Of a stretch of 64,000 bases of DNA, positions 53,396 to 62,096 are shown one piece after another. The notes beneath the pieces are model-generated. The model searched no databases. It saw only the letters and a list, made by a program, of their open reading frames with translations, and had not been told where the DNA came from. A program made the position numbers and the translations under genes. The DNA is taken from positions 52,488 through 116,487 of the forward strand of contig CAZPVD010000012.1 in the NCBI GenBank assembly GCA_964589935.1. The letters run 5' to 3'. Within the stretch, counting starts at the first letter, position 1. The number at the start of each line of letters is the position of its first letter. This DNA is from VHCN01 sp964589935 (GTDB taxonomy: Bacteria; Verrucomicrobiota; Verrucomicrobiia; Limisphaerales; VHCN01).

Positions 53396-54163
53396 GTGGA
53401 CAAACGGGCGTGGATCATTGCGGGCGTGCTCTCGGTGCTGGTGCTGCTTGGCATTGTGGCGGTGTCTTCGCGGCAGAATCGCATCGAAATCGAAAAAGCT
53501 CACGCCGAGGCCGCCGCCGCGCAGGAGCAAATCGCAAAGGCCGCCACTGAAACTGAAAAGGCAAAGCAGGAAGCCGCAGCGCTGAAGGAACAGCTCGACG
53601 AAGCCCGCGCCACCGCGGAACAACTTCGCAAGGAAAAGGAGTTCGCCGCCGCTTCGCAGAAGTCCCTCGAAGCGGAGATGCGCGCCGCGCTCGAATCGAA
53701 GGATGTCACCATCTCTGAGCTGCAAGGCCGGCTCACCGTCAACATCCTCGACCGCGTGCTCTTCGATTCCGGCGAGGCCGTGCTCAAGCCCGACGGCGAG
53801 CACGTGCTGCGACAGGTTGCGGGCGTGCTCACGCAGTTCCCGAGCCGGCTCATCCACGTCGCGGGCCACACGGACAACGTGCCGCTCAAGCCCGGCGCGC
53901 GCTTCGCAACGAACTGGGAACTCTCGACCGCGCGGGCGAATTCCGCCGTGCGCTTCCTCAGCGAGAAAGCCGGCGTGGAGCCGAAACGCCTCGCCTCGGT
54001 CGGCTACGGCGAGTTTCATCCCATTGCGGACAACGCCACTCCCGACGGCCGTGCGAAGAATCGCCGCATCGAACTCGTCGTAATGCCGGAGGATTTGGTG
54101 AAGCCCGCGCCAAAGGCGACTCCCGCACCGGAGCCGCCCACTGCGGAAAAGCCAAAGCAGTAG
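53396..54163 (+). CDS. OmpA-family peptidoglycan-binding protein with coiled coil
   Basis: Protein of 255 residues: a membrane helix at 7-24, an alanine/glutamate-rich coiled coil at about 28-108, and an OmpA/MotB domain at about 112-232 (LFDSGEAVLKPDGEHVL, VAGHTDNVPLKPGARF, NWELSTARANSAVRFL, GYGEFHPIADN, NRRIELVV). The C-terminus is Pro/Lys-rich. The domain binds the peptidoglycan peptide. GTG at 53396 is used. It anchors the envelope to the wall or works in a motor-like complex. Divergent from the prepilin gene. Confidence 0.88.
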   Translation: MDKRAWIIAGVLSVLVLLGIVAVSSRQNRIEIEKAHAEAAAAQEQIAKAATETEKAKQEAAALKEQLDEARATAEQLRKEKEFAAASQKSLEAEMRAALESKDVTISELQGRLTVNILDRVLFDSGEAVLKPDGEHVLRQVAGVLTQFPSRLIHVAGHTDNVPLKPGARFATNWELSTARANSAVRFLSEKAGVEPKRLASVGYGEFHPIADNATPDGRAKNRRIELVVMPEDLVKPAPKATPAPEPPTAEKPKQ

Positions 54164-54222
54164 TTTCTCCCGCGGACTTTTCTTCTCGCCAACCTTTCCC
54201 GCGAGGCTAGCCTTTTCGCACT

Positions 54223-57200
54223 ATGTTCCCGCTTCGATTTTTTGCGCTCGCGCTCGCCGGCGCAGTGGTTGCGTCTGCTTCGCCTGTCTTCGCCGCCACG
54301 CCCACGGATGCCGGCAACCGCCTCACGTATCTCGACAGCGACGACCCGTTTTATCCGCACAAGGATTTTCCGAAACTCATCACGCCGCAGTGGGTCGGCG
54401 AGCCGGGGGTCGAGGCTGTCGTCATCCTCGCGATTGATGACATGCGCACGAACCAGACGGCGAAGTATGAGCTGTTCCTGCGGCCCATTCTTGAGCGGTT
54501 GAAGAAGATGGATGGGCGCGCGCCCGTGAGCATCATGACGTGTTCCTACGGCACGAACGACCTGCCGCAAATCCAGTCTTGGCTCAAGGAGGGGCTGAAC
54601 ATTGACGCGCACACCATCGCGCATCCGTGCCCGCTGTTGCAGAAGGGCAGCTTCACCAACGCGTGGAACACGTATCACGACTGCGTGGACCTGCTGAACC
54701 GCATTCCGGGCAACAAGCCCGTCGCGTTCCGCATGCCGTGCTGCGATTCGATGAACTCGCCCAGCCCGCGCTTCTACGCCGAGATTTTCAACCGCGCCTC
54801 ACCGAACGGAAACTTCCTCACGATTGATTCGTCGGTTATGTGCGTGCTCACGACGAACGACACGTCGCTCCCGCGCGAACTCGTCCTCGACGCACTGGGC
54901 CGCGAGCGTTTCCGCAAATACTTCCCCGCGCAGACCAACGCCATCACCAAGAAATCCCTCGCGAACTTCGGCACCTACATCGAGGACTACCCGTATCCCT
55001 ACGTCGTCAACAAGGTCTGCTGGGAATTCCCCGCGATGGTGCCGAGCGACTGGGAGGCCTTCAACACGCACGGCGCGACCAACGCCACCACGCTCGCCGA
55101 TTGGAAGGCCGCGCTCGACGCCGTCGTGCGCAAGCAGGGAGTGTTCACGTGGATTTTTCATCCGCACGGCTGGAGCAGCCCGGCGCAGATCATCGAGTTC
55201 ATTGACCACGCGGAGCGCACGCACGGCAAGAAGGTGAAGTTCCTCACGTTCCGCGAGGCGCAGGAAAGGCTCGATAAGAATTTGCTGAAGGGGCAGTTAT
55301 TGCGAGATGGGCAAGGCGGGGACAATGGCGTGAGGGTTCTCGATCTAAACAATGACGGATTCATAGACGTTGTTGTTGGAAATTCGACAACATTTCTCAC
55401 GCGAACATGGAATACGCACAGCTTTACGTGGATGGAGACGGGTTTTCCAACACGACTGAGCCTGTCATTCCACATGCTTGACGATGGTGGTGCTCCTTAC
55501 GTGGCCGATGAGCGAGTTCGATTTGGGGTGATTCGCCAAGACGGCAGTGCAATGTTTGTTGGTCCCGATTTAACTGGGCACCCTCAAATGTCCCCGATGA
55601 AGTCGTGGGAATTTAAGGAAAACAAATGGATTGCTGATACAACATTTTCGAACGCAATTCCAAGGGATGTTTGGCTCGCGATGCTTTTGCCGACGAATGG
55701 GTTTCATGATCTTAGCGTTCTTAAAGCAACCCGAAGTTTTGGCCCCGACCGCGGCGTCCGCTTCCGCGACATGGATCACGACGGCATCTGCGAGTTGATC
55801 GTCGCCAACGAATCGCAGCAGGCCGTTTTCAAATGGTCGGAGTCGGAGCGCGCGTGGAAGAAGCTCGACGGCGCGTGGCCCAAAGGCGTCTTGCTCGTGG
55901 AGCGCGGTCAGGACAACGGCGTGCGCTTCGCCGACGTGAACGGCGACGGCTTCGAGGATCTCCTCGTGTCGAACGAAAGGGGCTTCTCGCTGTATCTTTA
56001 CATCAACACGCCCAAGCTCAACCTCGGCATCCCGAAAGGCTGGACGTTCAAACAGCGCGAAGGAACGCGCATCGGAGGGACGAGCTCCGCGAGTCCCCAA
56101 TCTCCTCCTTCGATCAACCAGCCAGGGACTCGTGTAACTCGTCCCTCCGAAACCGACCGCGACATCCCTCCATTCGTCCGTGCCGGCGAGCATCGCAACA
56201 ATGGCGCGTGGTTTCATCTCGGCCAGCTCTTCGTGCAGAACGAGGACACCGCGCATCTGCCGGACAATGTGGACCGCCGCCCGTTCAAGGAATTGCTCGT
56301 CGGCGGTGAACAGCCGCCGAAATCACCGGAGGAATCCTTGAAGGCGTTCCAAGTTCGCCCCGGCTTCAAGGTCGAGCTGGTCGCGAGCGAGCCGCTCGTG
56401 ATGGACCCGGTCGCGTTCGACTGGGGCGCGGACGGCAAGCTCTGGGTCGTCGAGATGGCCGACTACCCGCGCGGCATTGATGACCACGGCAAGCCCGGCG
56501 GTCGCATCGTCTTCCTCGAAGACACCGACGGCGATGGCAAATACGACAAGCGCACCGTCTTCCTCGACGGCGTGAATTTCCCGAACGGCATCATGTGCTG
56601 GCGCAAAGGCGTGCTCGTCAGCGCCGCGCCGGAGATTTTCTACGCTGAGGACACCGACGGCGACGGCAAGGCCGACGTGAAGAAAGTGTTGTTCACCGGC
56701 TTCCGCGAGGGCAACCAGCAGCATCGCATCAACGGCTTCGAATATGGCCTCGACGGCTGGGTCTATGCCGCAAACGGCGACAGCGGCGGACAGATCGTGC
56801 GCGTCGGCGGCGTGCTTTCCGGCCCGGTCACGAGCAATTCGCCGCCGATTGACATTCGCGGCTACGACATCCGCTTCAAGCCGGACACGGGCGAGATTGA
56901 TCTCGTGGCGGGGCAGACGCAGTTTGGCCGGCATCGTGACGACTGGGGAAACTGGTTCGGCAACAACAACCCGAACTGGCTCTGGCATTATCACATCCCG
57001 ATCCACTATCTGAAGCGCAACCCGCAGCTCGTCGTGAAGTCCACACGCACGATGCTCGCGAACTACACGCCGCCGAACCAGGTCTTCACCATCGGCAAGC
57101 CGCAGCAGCGCTTCAACTGGCCCGACCGCATCAACGAGGTCACCAGCGCCAACAGCGCCACGCCGTATCGCGACGACCTCTTCGGGCCGGGCTTCGCCAC

Positions 57201-59238
57201 GAGCGTCTTCATGAGCGAGCCGGCGAACAACGTCGTCCACCGCGAAGTGCTGGAGCCAGACGGCGTGACCTTCAAGAGCCACCGCGAGCCCGACGAGCAG
57301 GACCGCGAGTTCCTCGCCTCGGCCGACAACTGGTTCCGCCCGACGATGCTCAAGACCGGCCCCGACGGCGCGCTCTACATCGCGGACATGTATCGGCTCA
57401 TCATCGAGCACCCGGAGTATTTCCCGGAGGAGCTGAAGAACCGTCCCGACATGCGCGACGGCGACGACAAGGGCCGCATCTGGCGCGTGTATCCCGAAGG
57501 CAAGACGCTGCGAAAGGTGCCGAACCTGGCGAAGCTCAACACAACTAAACTCGTTGCCGCGATGGATTCGCCGAATGGATGGCAGCGGGATGTTGCACAA
57601 CGAATACTTGTCGACCTTGGAGACAAGGCAGCGGCCAAGCTGTTGAGCGAACTGATGATAAATAGCAATAATCCGAAAGCACGACTACAAGCTCTATGCA
57701 CACTGGATGGTCTAAAGGCAGTAACGCCAGACGTTATTATCCAAGCGCGAATGGATGGACACCAGGCCTTGCGCGAACACATAAGGCGCATCTGCGAACC
57801 ATTCGGTAAACTTCTTCCGGAGAAATACGACCTAAATAAAAAGGATGAAACGGCGAGTTTAATGAGAGCGATAAATTCTTTGCAGTCCGTTGATTTCGAG
57901 GATGGCCCTCGTGTAGCGTATCAACTGGCATTAAGTCTCGGTGAATGGAAAAACGGCGGCAACCCGTTATTGGATTTGTCACGATTTCATGTTGATGAAA
58001 ACCCACACATTCAGGTGGCTGTTCTGAGTTCAGCAATTCCCCATTTGGATAGGATTCTTGCGGGACTTTTTGAAGAAGGCAATAAACAGCCATCTCAAGC
58101 TTTGATCGAGCAGTTCATCGGTCTTGCGGCTGCTTTGGGACGGGATGCCGCTTTAGTCAAACCATTGGAGCGGATTACTGCTAGCAGCTCTGGTAAATTC
58201 AGTTCGTGGCAAATCTCCGCGATTGCCAGCTTCCTCGACGCGCTCGACCGGCGCGGCACGCCGCTGTCAAAATTCCAAGCCACTGCCGGCCCTGAATTGA
58301 AGCAGTCGCTGCAAAAGCTCGACGCGTTGTTCGCTGAGGCCCGCGCGAACACGTCTCCGCAATTTGCAATTTCCAATTCTCAATTTTCAATTCCCTCCAT
58401 CCGCCTGCTTGGCCGCGGGCCGACCGAACAGGAACAGGACTTCGCGCGGCTCGGCGCGTTGCTAAATCCGCAAGTTCCGCCGGAGGTGCAGCAGGCTGCG
58501 CTGGCTAGTCTCAAGAAACTGGCGTCGCCGCGCGTCGCGTCGCTGCTTCTCGGAAAATGGAATGAGTTGACGCCCACCGTGCGCAGCGAGGCGCTCGCCG
58601 CGTTGATGGGACGCGCGGAGTGGACGCAGGCGCTGCTCGCCGCCATCGAGGGCGGCAAGCTGACGACGAGCGCGCTCGGCACCACGCAGCAGCAGCAGCT
58701 TCTCACGAACCCGTCCGCAGCCGTCCGTGAGCGCGCGGCGAAGCTCTTTGCCGTCGGCAATCCAGACCGGCAGAAGGTCGTGAAGCAGTATCAGTCGGCG
58801 CTGGAATTGCAGGGCAACCCGGCGCGCGGCGCGCAGTTGTTCGGCGGGACTTGCGCGACATGCCACAAGCTGCGCGGCGCGGGCAGCAGCGTCGGCCCCG
58901 ACCTCGGCACGGTCGCGGACAAGCCCGCGGCGTCGTTGCTCGTAGCCATCCTCGACCCGAACCAGGCCGTGGACCCCGCCTACGTCTATTACATCGGCGT
59001 GACGAAGGACAACCGCGACGTGAGCGGCATCATCGTGACGGAGACGCCGAACAGTGTCACGTTTCGCAATGCCGGCGGGCTGGAGGAGACGGTGCTGCGC
59101 GCGGACTTGAAGGAGCTGCGCACGAGCGGCCTCTCGCTCATGCCCGAAGGCCTCGAAGCAGCGCTGAACCCGCAGGCCATCGCCGACATCATCGCCTTCA
59201 TCCAGAGCGGCGCGCCCGCGCCCGCGCGGCGGAAGTGA
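54223..59238 (+). CDS. Giant exported deacetylase-propeller-cytochrome c protein (PVC-type)
   Basis: Protein of 1671 residues. Signal peptide at 1-24. Residues about 60-350 are a polysaccharide-deacetylase-like domain with D72-D73 (ILAIDDMR), H130 and H134 (DAHTIAHPC), R170-x-P172 (FRMPCC) and WIFHPHGW. Residues about 360-620 hold FG-GAP/VCBS-type repeats (DNGVRVLDLNNDGFIDVVVGN-like). Residues about 690-1110 are the PVC membrane-bound dehydrogenase propeller (DPVAFDWGADGKLWVVEMAD, FLEDTDGDGKYDK). HEAT-like repeats follow, and a C-terminal cytochrome c has CATCH (C1544, C1547, H1548). A palindrome, a heptamer array and two AT-rich patches lie inside the frame. The combination of a CE4-like domain with the PVC propeller-cytochrome module is unusual. 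Confidence 0.85.
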   Translation: MFPLRFFALALAGAVVASASPVFAATPTDAGNRLTYLDSDDPFYPHKDFPKLITPQWVGEPGVEAVVILAIDDMRTNQTAKYELFLRPILERLKKMDGRAPVSIMTCSYGTNDLPQIQSWLKEGLNIDAHTIAHPCPLLQKGSFTNAWNTYHDCVDLLNRIPGNKPVAFRMPCCDSMNSPSPRFYAEIFNRASPNGNFLTIDSSVMCVLTTNDTSLPRELVLDALGRERFRKYFPAQTNAITKKSLANFGTYIEDYPYPYVVNKVCWEFPAMVPSDWEAFNTHGATNATTLADWKAALDAVVRKQGVFTWIFHPHGWSSPAQIIEFIDHAERTHGKKVKFLTFREAQERLDKNLLKGQLLRDGQGGDNGVRVLDLNNDGFIDVVVGNSTTFLTRTWNTHSFTWMETGFPTRLSLSFHMLDDGGAPYVADERVRFGVIRQDGSAMFVGPDLTGHPQMSPMKSWEFKENKWIADTTFSNAIPRDVWLAMLLPTNGFHDLSVLKATRSFGPDRGVRFRDMDHDGICELIVANESQQAVFKWSESERAWKKLDGAWPKGVLLVERGQDNGVRFADVNGDGFEDLLVSNERGFSLYLYINTPKLNLGIPKGWTFKQREGTRIGGTSSASPQSPPSINQPGTRVTRPSETDRDIPPFVRAGEHRNNGAWFHLGQLFVQNEDTAHLPDNVDRRPFKELLVGGEQPPKSPEESLKAFQVRPGFKVELVASEPLVMDPVAFDWGADGKLWVVEMADYPRGIDDHGKPGGRIVFLEDTDGDGKYDKRTVFLDGVNFPNGIMCWRKGVLVSAAPEIFYAEDTDGDGKADVKKVLFTGFREGNQQHRINGFEYGLDGWVYAANGDSGGQIVRVGGVLSGPVTSNSPPIDIRGYDIRFKPDTGEIDLVAGQTQFGRHRDDWGNWFGNNNPNWLWHYHIPIHYLKRNPQLVVKSTRTMLANYTPPNQVFTIGKPQQRFNWPDRINEVTSANSATPYRDDLFGPGFATSVFMSEPANNVVHREVLEPDGVTFKSHREPDEQDREFLASADNWFRPTMLKTGPDGALYIADMYRLIIEHPEYFPEELKNRPDMRDGDDKGRIWRVYPEGKTLRKVPNLAKLNTTKLVAAMDSPNGWQRDVAQRILVDLGDKAAAKLLSELMINSNNPKARLQALCTLDGLKAVTPDVIIQARMDGHQALREHIRRICEPFGKLLPEKYDLNKKDETASLMRAINSLQSVDFEDGPRVAYQLALSLGEWKNGGNPLLDLSRFHVDENPHIQVAVLSSAIPHLDRILAGLFEEGNKQPSQALIEQFIGLAAALGRDAALVKPLERITASSSGKFSSWQISAIASFLDALDRRGTPLSKFQATAGPELKQSLQKLDALFAEARANTSPQFAISNSQFSIPSIRLLGRGPTEQEQDFARLGALLNPQVPPEVQQAALASLKKLASPRVASLLLGKWNELTPTVRSEALAALMGRAEWTQALLAAIEGGKLTTSALGTTQQQQLLTNPSAAVRERAAKLFAVGNPDRQKVVKQYQSALELQGNPARGAQLFGGTCATCHKLRGAGSSVGPDLGTVADKPAASLLVAILDPNQAVDPAYVYYIGVTKDNRDVSGIIVTETPNSVTFRNAGGLEETVLRADLKELRTSGLSLMPEGLEAALNPQAIADIIAFIQSGAPAPARRK
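55270..55737. other. AT-rich patch inside the giant cytochrome gene
   Basis: In three sampled 60-base lines (starting 55321, 55381 and 55621) G+C is 27, 28 and 26 of 60; a flanking line (55921) has 38. Codon choice switches abruptly back to GC-rich near 55738. The reading frame is intact throughout. Confidence 0.6.
56073..56149. repeat. Palindromic repeat inside the giant cytochrome gene, 25-bp arms
   Basis: Arms at 56073-56097 and 56125-56149 pair in 22 of 25 positions (outer CGGAGGGACGAG / CTCGTCCCTCCG). It encodes residues about 617-643 (a Gly/Ser/Pro-rich linker), in frame, between the FG-GAP and propeller domains. Confidence 0.85.
57540..58200. other. Second AT-rich patch inside the giant cytochrome gene
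   Basis: Sampled 60-base lines (57601, 57661 and 57841) have 31, 26 and 25 G+C, against about 38 in typical flanking lines. It covers the HEAT-like region. The frame is uninterrupted. Confidence 0.6.
58360..58394. repeat. Heptanucleotide tandem repeat, 5 x CAATTYN, in giant cytochrome gene
   Basis: Five 7-base units (CAATTTG, CAATTTC, CAATTCT, CAATTTT, CAATTCC) encode FAISNSQFSIP at about residues 1380-1391, a linker before the next HEAT-like region. It directly follows the second AT-rich patch. Confidence 0.8.
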
Positions 59239-59293
59239 GTTGTCGCACTGCGCGGTTTGTGGTAGGGAGTTGCAGACTTCGAACACCATCGTC

Positions 59294-60079
59294 ATGAACT
59301 TGCAAGAATTTGCCGGACCGCTGCGGCGCGCGTTCACATTGATTGAATTGCTGGTCGTGATCGCGATCATCGCGATCCTTGCGGGCCTGCTGCTGCCCGC
59401 GCTGGCCAAGGCGAAGGAGAAGTCGAAGGCCGTCAAATGCCTGAACCAGATGAAACAGCTCGGGCTGGCCGCAAAGATTTATTCCGACGATTTCAACGAC
59501 CAACTCGTGCCGTATTCTCTGCCGCCGGGTGTCGGGCCGTTCCCCATCGTGAGCGGCGGAGTGAACAACGCCGGCAATCCCGACCGCCAGAGCTGGCTCG
59601 ACACGCTGTTCACCAACCGATACATGCTGGCGACGAACGTGTTCAGCTGCCCGGCCAATCCGCAGAACGTCCGCTGGAACATCGGCATCAACCTCAACAT
59701 CGCGCCGGGGCAAAGCTCGCCCGCCGTTCCCAGCGGCATCGCGCGCGTCGCGCAAATCATCCATCCCGACGCCACGATTTATTTTGCGGACGCCTCGCTG
59801 GTGTCACCGAACAGCATCCCCAATGTCACGAACGCTGACCTTTGGGTGGCGGATCCGAACTTCTCCGGCTGGGTGCATTTCCGGACGGCCTTCAACAATG
59901 GCGGCGGCGCGAACACCCTCTTCACCGACACCACCGGCAACGCCACGCGCATCATCAACCGCCATGCTGGCCGGACCGTCACCGCGCATGTGGACGGCCA
60001 CGCTGAGGCGATGAAGGCGAGCGAGGCCGGCTCGACGCTGGCCAACGGCGCGGCAGGCAACATCACGGACGCGCTGTGA
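59294..60079 (+). CDS. Prepilin-type N-terminal methylation-motif protein
   Basis: Protein of 261 residues. The leader ends LRRA and the prepilin motif is FTLIELLVVIAIIAILAGLL, nearly identical to the copy at 52516-53289. The mature domain has LNQMKQLGLAAKIYSDDFND and a C-terminal HVDGHAEAMKASEAG motif. ATG at 59294 is preferred over 59240 because it gives a normal short leader. It follows the giant cytochrome gene by 55 bases on the same strand and may be co-transcribed. Confidence 0.87.
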   Translation: MNLQEFAGPLRRAFTLIELLVVIAIIAILAGLLLPALAKAKEKSKAVKCLNQMKQLGLAAKIYSDDFNDQLVPYSLPPGVGPFPIVSGGVNNAGNPDRQSWLDTLFTNRYMLATNVFSCPANPQNVRWNIGINLNIAPGQSSPAVPSGIARVAQIIHPDATIYFADASLVSPNSIPNVTNADLWVADPNFSGWVHFRTAFNNGGGANTLFTDTTGNATRIINRHAGRTVTAHVDGHAEAMKASEAGSTLANGAAGNITDAL

Positions 60080-60415
60080 GTGCGGTCTGCGGATCAATTC
60101 CCTCTCGTTTCGTCCGTGAACGCCCGGCGCAGCACGGCTTCGTTGTGGAAGAACGACAGCCACTCACACGCGGCGGAGTGGTCTGCGCGCGAGCCGCTGC
60201 GGAGTTCGAGACAGCCATCGCTGAGTTCCACAAGCCGGGCTTTGCCGAACTTCGCGACGACACGTTGGCGGGCTTCAAACCATTTCATTCGTAGTTTCAT
60301 GGGCGCAGTTTGCCAGCGAGGGTCGGACAATTGAGGTCTGAGTGAATTTTCGAGAACTCAGCCCGGCCCGCTTTCAAGCAGTGCATCCATGCTCCTTTCC
60401 ACCCAATCTTCAAAC
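60080..60415. other. Interval between prepilin gene and tmRNA
   Basis: 336 bases holding only a possible 68-residue minus-strand frame at 60094-60300. Nothing else convincing is seen. Confidence 0.4.
60094..60300 (-). CDS. Possible small hypothetical protein
   Basis: Frame of 68 residues starting with ATG at 60300: MKLRMKWFEARQRVVAKFG, ending TDETRGN. It is basic with a helix-forming N-terminal half and has no membrane segment. Small size and no known family keep confidence low. It lies downstream of ssrA on the same strand. Confidence 0.35.
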   Translation of the reverse strand: MKLRMKWFEARQRVVAKFGKARLVELSDGCLELRSGSRADHSAACEWLSFFHNEAVLRRAFTDETRGN

Positions 60416-60765
60416 TGGTGGAGGCGGCGGGAGTTGAACCCGCGTCCTTGGCCAAATTGCCAGCCGCGACTACATGCTTAGTCCGGCATTTTTGTCGGCT
60501 GCGGGATGACGGCCGGACTCGAATCCCGCTGCGTAGTCCGCATGTAATTTCTCGGCGCGCCGCGCGCGGTCCCCGCGTCACGCCATGCCTGCTGTTGCGT
60601 TCGTCCAGCCTAGCAGGTGTCAACCGGCGAACGTCGCAGCCTTAGGCCGCGAGAGCGAACTCTTCGTTAGCTTTTATGTTTTGCCACGATGTTTAGCGAG
60701 GCCAACGTGACATCCTCGGCATGCCGCCTCTGGCGCATCGCCCAAGTCGAAACCAGTGCGCCCCC
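60416..60765 (-). ncRNA. ssrA: Transfer-messenger RNA (tmRNA)
   Basis: One-piece tmRNA of 350 bases. On the minus strand, the 5' end GGGGGCGCACTGGTTTCGAC at 60765 pairs with the 3' end CGCCTCCACCA, whose CCA is encoded at 60416-60418. The T-arm (GCGGG-TTCAACT-CCCGC) is intact. The tag frame at 60642-60671 encodes ANEEFALAA and a stop. The tag ends in the usual LAA degron. It rescues ribosomes stalled on broken mRNAs. The Met-Glu-Ala-Ala-Gly-Val-Glu frame across its 3' end is a known false protein-coding artefact. Confidence 0.96.
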
Positions 60766-60778
60766 GGTCAGCGCGCAC

Positions 60779-60807
60779 ACTATCCGTCTCGCCGGGAGGT
60801 TCGTCAA
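60779..60807 (-). promoter_or_regulatory. Candidate sigma-70 promoter for ssrA
   Basis: On the minus strand TTGACG (60802-60807) and GATAGT (60779-60784) are separated by 17 bases. The -10 box ends 13 bases before the mature tmRNA 5' end, which fits a primary transcript trimmed by RNase P. Confidence 0.6.
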
Positions 60808-60874
60808 GTCATGCGCCGTCATCAAGATCGAGGAAAAACTTCCTTCATTCCTCGTGCCGTAGCATTCTCGCGCC

Positions 60875-62038
60875 GTGGCCCTGCCGCTGAAATACAACGT
60901 CCGCAACGTCTTCGTCCGCTGGCGCGCGACGCTTGCGACCGTGCTCGGCGTGGCGCTCGTCGTCGCGGTGTATGTGCTCGTGCAGGCGCTCGCAGTGGGC
61001 TTGGAGAAGTCCAGCCGCAACACCGGCGACCCGCGCAACATCATGATCGTGCGCAAAGGCTCCACCGCCGAGTCCAGCAGCATCGTCACGCGCGAGCAGT
61101 TGCGACTGATGCAATACTGGCCTGAAATCGCAAAGGCCAGCGACGGCCGCCCGCTTGTCTCCGCCGACGTGCTCGTGCTCGTGAGCCTGCCGAAACGCGA
61201 CAGCACCAATGAATCGCATGTGCTCGTGCGCGGCATTTCGCCTGTGGGAATGCAACTGCGCCCGCAGGTCACGCTCGTGGAGGGTCGCTGGTTCACGCCG
61301 GGCAAACGCGAAGTGGTCGTGAGCCGCCGGATCGCCGCGCGCTTCGCGGGCATGGAGATCGGCGACAGTTTTGTCTCCGCCGGGCGCACGCTCACCGTGG
61401 CCGGCCACATGGACGGCGCGAACAGCGCGTTCGATTCCGAAGTCTGGATGGATGCCGACGAAGTCCGCAGCATTTATGACCGCGAATTTTATTCGAGCGT
61501 GCTTGTGCGCGCCGCGAACGAAGAAGCCCTCCATTCACTGACCAACCGCGTCGAAACCGAGAAGCGCCTGCCACTGCGTGCGATGCAGGAGACGGCCTAT
61601 TACGCGACGCAGACGATGACCGCGATGCCGATCAAAATCCTCGGCAGCTTTCTCGCCACCGCGATGTCCATCGGCGCGGTGTTCGCCGCGATGAACACAA
61701 TGTATGCGGCCGTCGGCGCGCGCACGCGCGAGATCGGCACGTTGCGCGTGCTCGGTTACCGGCGGCGGACGATCCTTTTCAGCTTCATCATCGAGGGCGC
61801 GTTCCTCGCGCTCATCGGCGGCGTGCTCGGCTGCGCGCTCGCGTTTCCGATGCACGGCTATTCGACCGGCACGATCAGTCTGGAGAGCTTCAGCGAAACC
61901 GTCTTCCAGTTTCGCATCACGCCCGCGCTCGTGGTGAAGGGACTCGTCTTCGCGGTGTGCGTCGGTGTCGTCGGAAGTTTCCTCCCCGCGTTGCGCGCGT
62001 CGCGTCTGCCGGTCATCTCCGCGCTCAAGGCCGTCTGA
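60875..62038 (+). CDS. ABC transporter permease, MacB/FtsX type
   Basis: Membrane protein of 387 residues with one N-terminal helix (about 19-42), a large periplasmic MacB_PCD domain (VEGRWFTPGKREVVVSRRIAA) and three C-terminal helices (LATAMSIGAVFAAMNTMYAA, REIGTLRVLGYRRRTILFSF, VVGSFLPALRASRLPV). There is no fused nucleotide-binding domain and no ATPase gene next to it. GTG at 60875 is used. It pairs with the HlyD-like gene 58 bases downstream; together they resemble a MacA-MacB export pair. Confidence 0.87.
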   Translation: MALPLKYNVRNVFVRWRATLATVLGVALVVAVYVLVQALAVGLEKSSRNTGDPRNIMIVRKGSTAESSSIVTREQLRLMQYWPEIAKASDGRPLVSADVLVLVSLPKRDSTNESHVLVRGISPVGMQLRPQVTLVEGRWFTPGKREVVVSRRIAARFAGMEIGDSFVSAGRTLTVAGHMDGANSAFDSEVWMDADEVRSIYDREFYSSVLVRAANEEALHSLTNRVETEKRLPLRAMQETAYYATQTMTAMPIKILGSFLATAMSIGAVFAAMNTMYAAVGARTREIGTLRVLGYRRRTILFSFIIEGAFLALIGGVLGCALAFPMHGYSTGTISLESFSETVFQFRITPALVVKGLVFAVCVGVVGSFLPALRASRLPVISALKAV

Positions 62039-62096
62039 GCGCCGCGCTTTCCTGCTTTTCACGCGCTGCGTTTCGACGCATCTTTCCGCCGCCGCA

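Noticed and set aside
60418..60645. Small protein starting MEAAGVEPASL
   Set aside because: It is a frame across the 3' part of tmRNA, a well-known artefact.
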